Shown one piece after another: positions 19,849-22,171 of a DNA stretch of 22,171 nt. How positions within the stretch are numbered: position 1 is the stretch's first letter; each line of letters starts with the position of its first letter. The translations under genes and the position numbers were made by a program. The stretch spans positions 1-22,171 of the forward strand of contig JNET01030773.1 of NCBI GenBank assembly GCA_000697455.1, written 5' to 3'. The notes beneath the pieces are model-generated. The model was given only the letters and a program-made list of their open reading frames with translations. It searched no databases and was not told the DNA's origin. Origin of the DNA: Basidiobolus heterosporus B8920. Lineage: Eukaryota; Basidiobolomycota; Basidiobolomycetes; Basidiobolales; Basidiobolaceae.

Positions 19849-20780
19849 CTAATATTGACCCCACAAAGTGTTCAGAATACCCATTCCTACCACGATTAAT
19901 GTAGTGCTGATCTTTGATGATGTACTGTTCGGCAGTATGGATGTGGATGTCGCCCTGGAAGAAGTACGGCTAATTCCACCAAGCGTAGGTGAACTGGGAG
20001 TACCATGTCCAATGATACCCTTGTTTTGAACTCTTCCAGCGAGAGCACTAGGGAACATTCCCTGACCTGTTGCAGATGTGGGTGCCATGATTCCTCCTGT
20101 TGTCGGTACACCAATGGGATTAACTGGGTTCTCATGGCCGGAATTTCCAGGAAATGGGTTAGGCTGCTCAGTTCTCGAATTTCCATTTCCAAAGGTCACT
20201 GTTGGCATCGCCGCTCCAATATCCGTATTGGAGAATATATCCCCTTTTCTTTGACTAGTGGCCTGACCCAATCGTTCATTGTTGGTGTTTATTTTGGGAA
20301 CTATCAGTTCTGATGTTTGAATCGGAGAAGCTGGTGTTGTGACGATGATGGCTTCCATATTATCATTAAGAATTGAAGTAGGCAAGTCGTTTGATGAATC
20401 ATGTCTATCGAAATGGGCTTTGATACACTCATTATGGCATTTTTCATCGCCTTCATCGCACCCATTGACACATTCTTTCGTTTCTTGTACTATGACTGAG
20501 AGTTAGATGACACTAATTTAATCACCCAATTGAAAATATGTGACACTACCGTCTTCAATGATTGGATGGGATACACCAACACAATCCGCCGCACAAGCCA
20601 CCCACTGAGGACTATCCTGATCGCATTTAGATAAACACCCTGGAATACATTCATACAGGGTTAATCTTCGATCTCGTTTTTCGCATCTCCTGTTTCTCAC
20701 TTACCTTGAACATCTTGGCTATCCTCTTGTGCGACAACCAAGGTGAAGGAAATAAGAGTAAGAATGAAGGTTGATCTCAT
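19849..20780 (-). CDS. Gene D: secreted eight-cysteine protein, type II, long stalk
   Basis: Exons on the minus strand: 20705-20780 (76 nt), 20550-20639 (90 nt) and 19849-20489; phase-1 introns; 268 residues. Signal peptide MRSTFILTLISFTLVVA, then Gln-Glu-Asp, nearly the same as gene B. Module 1: CLSKCDQDSPQWVACAADC. Module 2: CVNGC-x6-CHNEC. The stalk is about twice as long as in the paralogues and rich in Pro, Gly, Asn, Ser and Thr. The C-terminus STTLIVVGMGILNTLWGQY fits a GPI-attachment signal. Module 1 is more conserved with gene B than the stalk is, which implies rapid change of the stalk. Its upstream region shares two exact blocks and a TATA-like box with gene B. Biochemical role unknown. 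Confidence 0.87.
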
Positions 20781-20901
20781 ATTGAACAAGAAAAGCTGAA
20801 TGATTTCAAAGTTTGTGCAGAACAGTTGAACCTTGAGCGCAGTGGTCAAAGGAATAGTTGATGATAGTGATGCTGATACTGTCCTTGGACAATCTCCTTA
20901 C

Positions 20902-21054
20902 ATTTATACTCATTGGTAGGGTAAAAGCGATGAATGACGGGAAACCAAATAAACAGACTAAAGTATGAACCTCTACACGTACTCCAGATAAAATCAAGTG
21001 GCAGCGTCATTTCACGCAGTTATGTAACCTGTGTTTGGATTTACTGAACACGAG
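20902..21054 (-). promoter_or_regulatory. Gene D upstream conserved blocks (shared with gene B)
   Basis: On the minus strand: CTCGTGTTCAG (21044-21054), ACTGCGTGAAATGAC (21006-21020) and GAGTATAAAT (20902-20911), the same order as upstream of gene B. The TATA-like element lies ~120 bp before the D start codon; in B it is ~70 bp. Confidence 0.55.
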
Positions 21055-21255
21055 TTGGTGAATGGCCATTTGATTTGGAGATAGGGATATACATATACAT
21101 GAATATAATATGATCTGAGAATTTGCTTAGTCGGCGAAACAAATGATCAACTCTATAATTTTGGTGTGGTAAGAGATCATACTTTGGTGGTAAATTGCTT
21201 GGCCACTATCAGATCTGAGTTCATAAATAGTGAGTGTTATTTATAGGTTGACAGG

Positions 21256-21261
21256 TTTATT
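21256..21261 (-). terminator. Poly(A) signal AATAAA for gene E
   Basis: TTTATT on the plus strand, about 170 nt beyond the gene E stop codon on the minus strand. Confidence 0.35.
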
Positions 21262-21433
21262 GGAAATATAGTGGATATCATTGAATTGAAGTGGTCCTCT
21301 GTCATTCTATGTTTACATAAATCTTATCATTAATTCATCTTAACTGTAAATCTAACTATCTAGTTAGTTACTGGTGGCTCGACATGGTATTGAGGCGAAT
21401 CTCAGTGGATTTCAATGGATTTCAGTGGATCTG

Positions 21434-22160
21434 CTAATACTGAACCCAGGCAAGGCCACTCAGGAACAGCCCTACAGTCACCATAGTCACTTCATGCATG
21501 ACTGCCCCACTTGCTGGAGTCACTGAAGGTGTTCGATTTGCTCCGGTTGAGGCTGCTGTACTTGAAGTTCCCGTAGTTAAGGCGCTGCCTCTCTGGCTTG
21601 TGCTCCCAGTTGCTGACCCATTAGTGCTTGTTGGAGTAGCAGAAGCAGGCGTGGGATTAGGCGTTCCTTCACTACTCATACTGGTTGTAGTTGGGCTGTT
21701 TGCGTCCGACATTTGGCTAGATGGCTCAGTGTCTGAGGTGCCACCGACAAAGTGGGTCTTGATGCAGTTGTTCTGACAACCTCCATCGCTCTGGTTACAC
21801 TGGTTGAAACAATCCTTTGTCTCTTGTACTGATGCCGACGAACGAATCAAGTCGAATTAAAAGGTTAGAATGGGATGCTGGAGGGTATCTGGTGCATATG
21901 GCCAATGGCCGTGAAAGGAACATACCATCCTTGGTGGTCGGATGTGGAACACCTACACACTCAGCTGCACAGTTGACCCACGTGGCACTTCCTTGGTCGC
22001 ATTTAGTCAGACAGCCTATTATTCCGATCCAATGAGTATTCAAAGACATCCTCGAACCTACTTCCATTTCCTCAGTTTACATACCTTTAGTAGTCTGTCC
22101 ATTATCTTGAGCACTGACAACAGATAACGCAACGAGGGCAAGTGAAATGCTGAATTTCAT
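21434..22160 (-). CDS. Gene E: small secreted eight-cysteine protein, type I
   Basis: Exons on the minus strand: 22085-22160 (76 nt), 21926-22015 (90 nt) and 21434-21828; phase-1 introns of 69 and 97 nt; 186 residues. Signal peptide MKFSISLALVALSVVSA, then Gln. Module 1: CLTKC-x9-CAAEC. Module 2: CFNQC-x6-CQNNC followed by IKTHFVGG. The stalk is a Thr/Ser/Pro/Ala repeat-like region, and the tail VTMVTVGLFLSGLAWVQY is hydrophobic, GPI-like. Module 2 and the phrase NRTPSVTP near the stalk end match gene A (NRSPSVTP). Pseudogene C shares its second intron, tail and 3' flank. Only 11 bp upstream of the start codon are in the window, so the promoter is not visible. Confidence 0.88.
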
Positions 22161-22171
22161 TCTTAGTCTGG

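Larger units (their letters stand above)
20781..21433. other. Intergenic region: gene D promoter and gene E 3' flank
   Basis: 653 bp between the start of D and the stop of E, both on the minus strand. It carries the D promoter blocks (20902-21054), the E poly(A) hexamer (21256-21261), and a 7-bp-arm palindrome CTAACTA-TC-TAGTTAG (21352-21367). Next to the E stop codon is a repeated GGATTTCA/GTGGAT segment (21408-21430) that also occurs as one copy behind pseudogene C. No further gene seen. Confidence 0.5.

Noticed and set aside
16948-22160. CFEM domain or hydrophobin identity for the eight-cysteine proteins
   Set aside because: CFEM needs a CxC step and different spacing; hydrophobins have two adjacent CC pairs. 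Neither occurs in any of the four proteins.
16948-22160. Mitochondrial twin-CX9C or small-Tim identity for the same proteins
   Set aside because: All have clear cleavable secretory signal peptides and hydrophobic C-terminal tails, which do not fit intermembrane-space proteins; only the hairpin pattern is similar.
1-22171. Transposable elements or CRISPR arrays
   Set aside because: No transposase, reverse transcriptase or integrase frames, no terminal repeats with target duplications, and no regularly spaced repeats were seen.

Overview
The window is a gene-dense piece of nuclear DNA from a fungus, most likely an early-diverging (zygomycete-type) lineage. The evidence is short GT-AG introns of about 50-100 nt in nearly every gene, compact intergenic regions, a Rom2/Rgf-type Rho GEF, GPI-type secreted proteins, and a TMEM97/sigma-2 orthologue. 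The species cannot be named from sequence alone. I found no tRNA, rRNA, CRISPR, prokaryotic or transposon signal.

Left part (1-16644), conserved housekeeping genes in order: the 3' part of a coiled-coil protein with one C-terminal membrane span (+); GINS subunit Psf2 (-, 5 exons); a TMEM97/EXPERA membrane protein (+); complex III subunit Qcr7 (+); ribosomal protein eS6 (-, first exon only two codons); a complete 13-exon cullin-3 (+); a Rom2-like Rho1 GEF with DH, PH and CNH domains (+); and a rhomboid intramembrane protease (+). All gene models were built by hand from splice consensus and family conservation, and the reading frames close exactly across every junction.

Right part (16948-22160), the accessory region: four intact genes and one pseudogene of a small secreted family that I do not recognise as a named family. 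Each intact protein has a 17-residue signal peptide ending Ala before Gln, then exactly eight cysteines in two CX3C pairs (CX3C-X9-CX3C, then CX3C-X3 or X6-CX3C), a Ser/Thr/Pro/Asn-rich stalk and a short hydrophobic C-terminal tail like a GPI-attachment signal. Exon 1 is always 76 nt, exon 2 is 90 nt, and both introns are phase 1. Two subtypes occur: type I (A, psi-C, E) and type II (B, D). They lie as A> B> psiC> <D <E, so the I-II pair on the plus strand is mirrored by a I-II pair on the minus strand.

Pseudogene C has lost its start codon, a splice donor, a splice acceptor and two cysteines. It also carries an internal stop and frameshifts, yet its second intron and 3' flank still match gene E. 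B and D share a 15-bp promoter box plus a second upstream block in the same order. This cluster looks like a birth-and-death family of cell-surface or effector-like proteins and is the part most worth following up.
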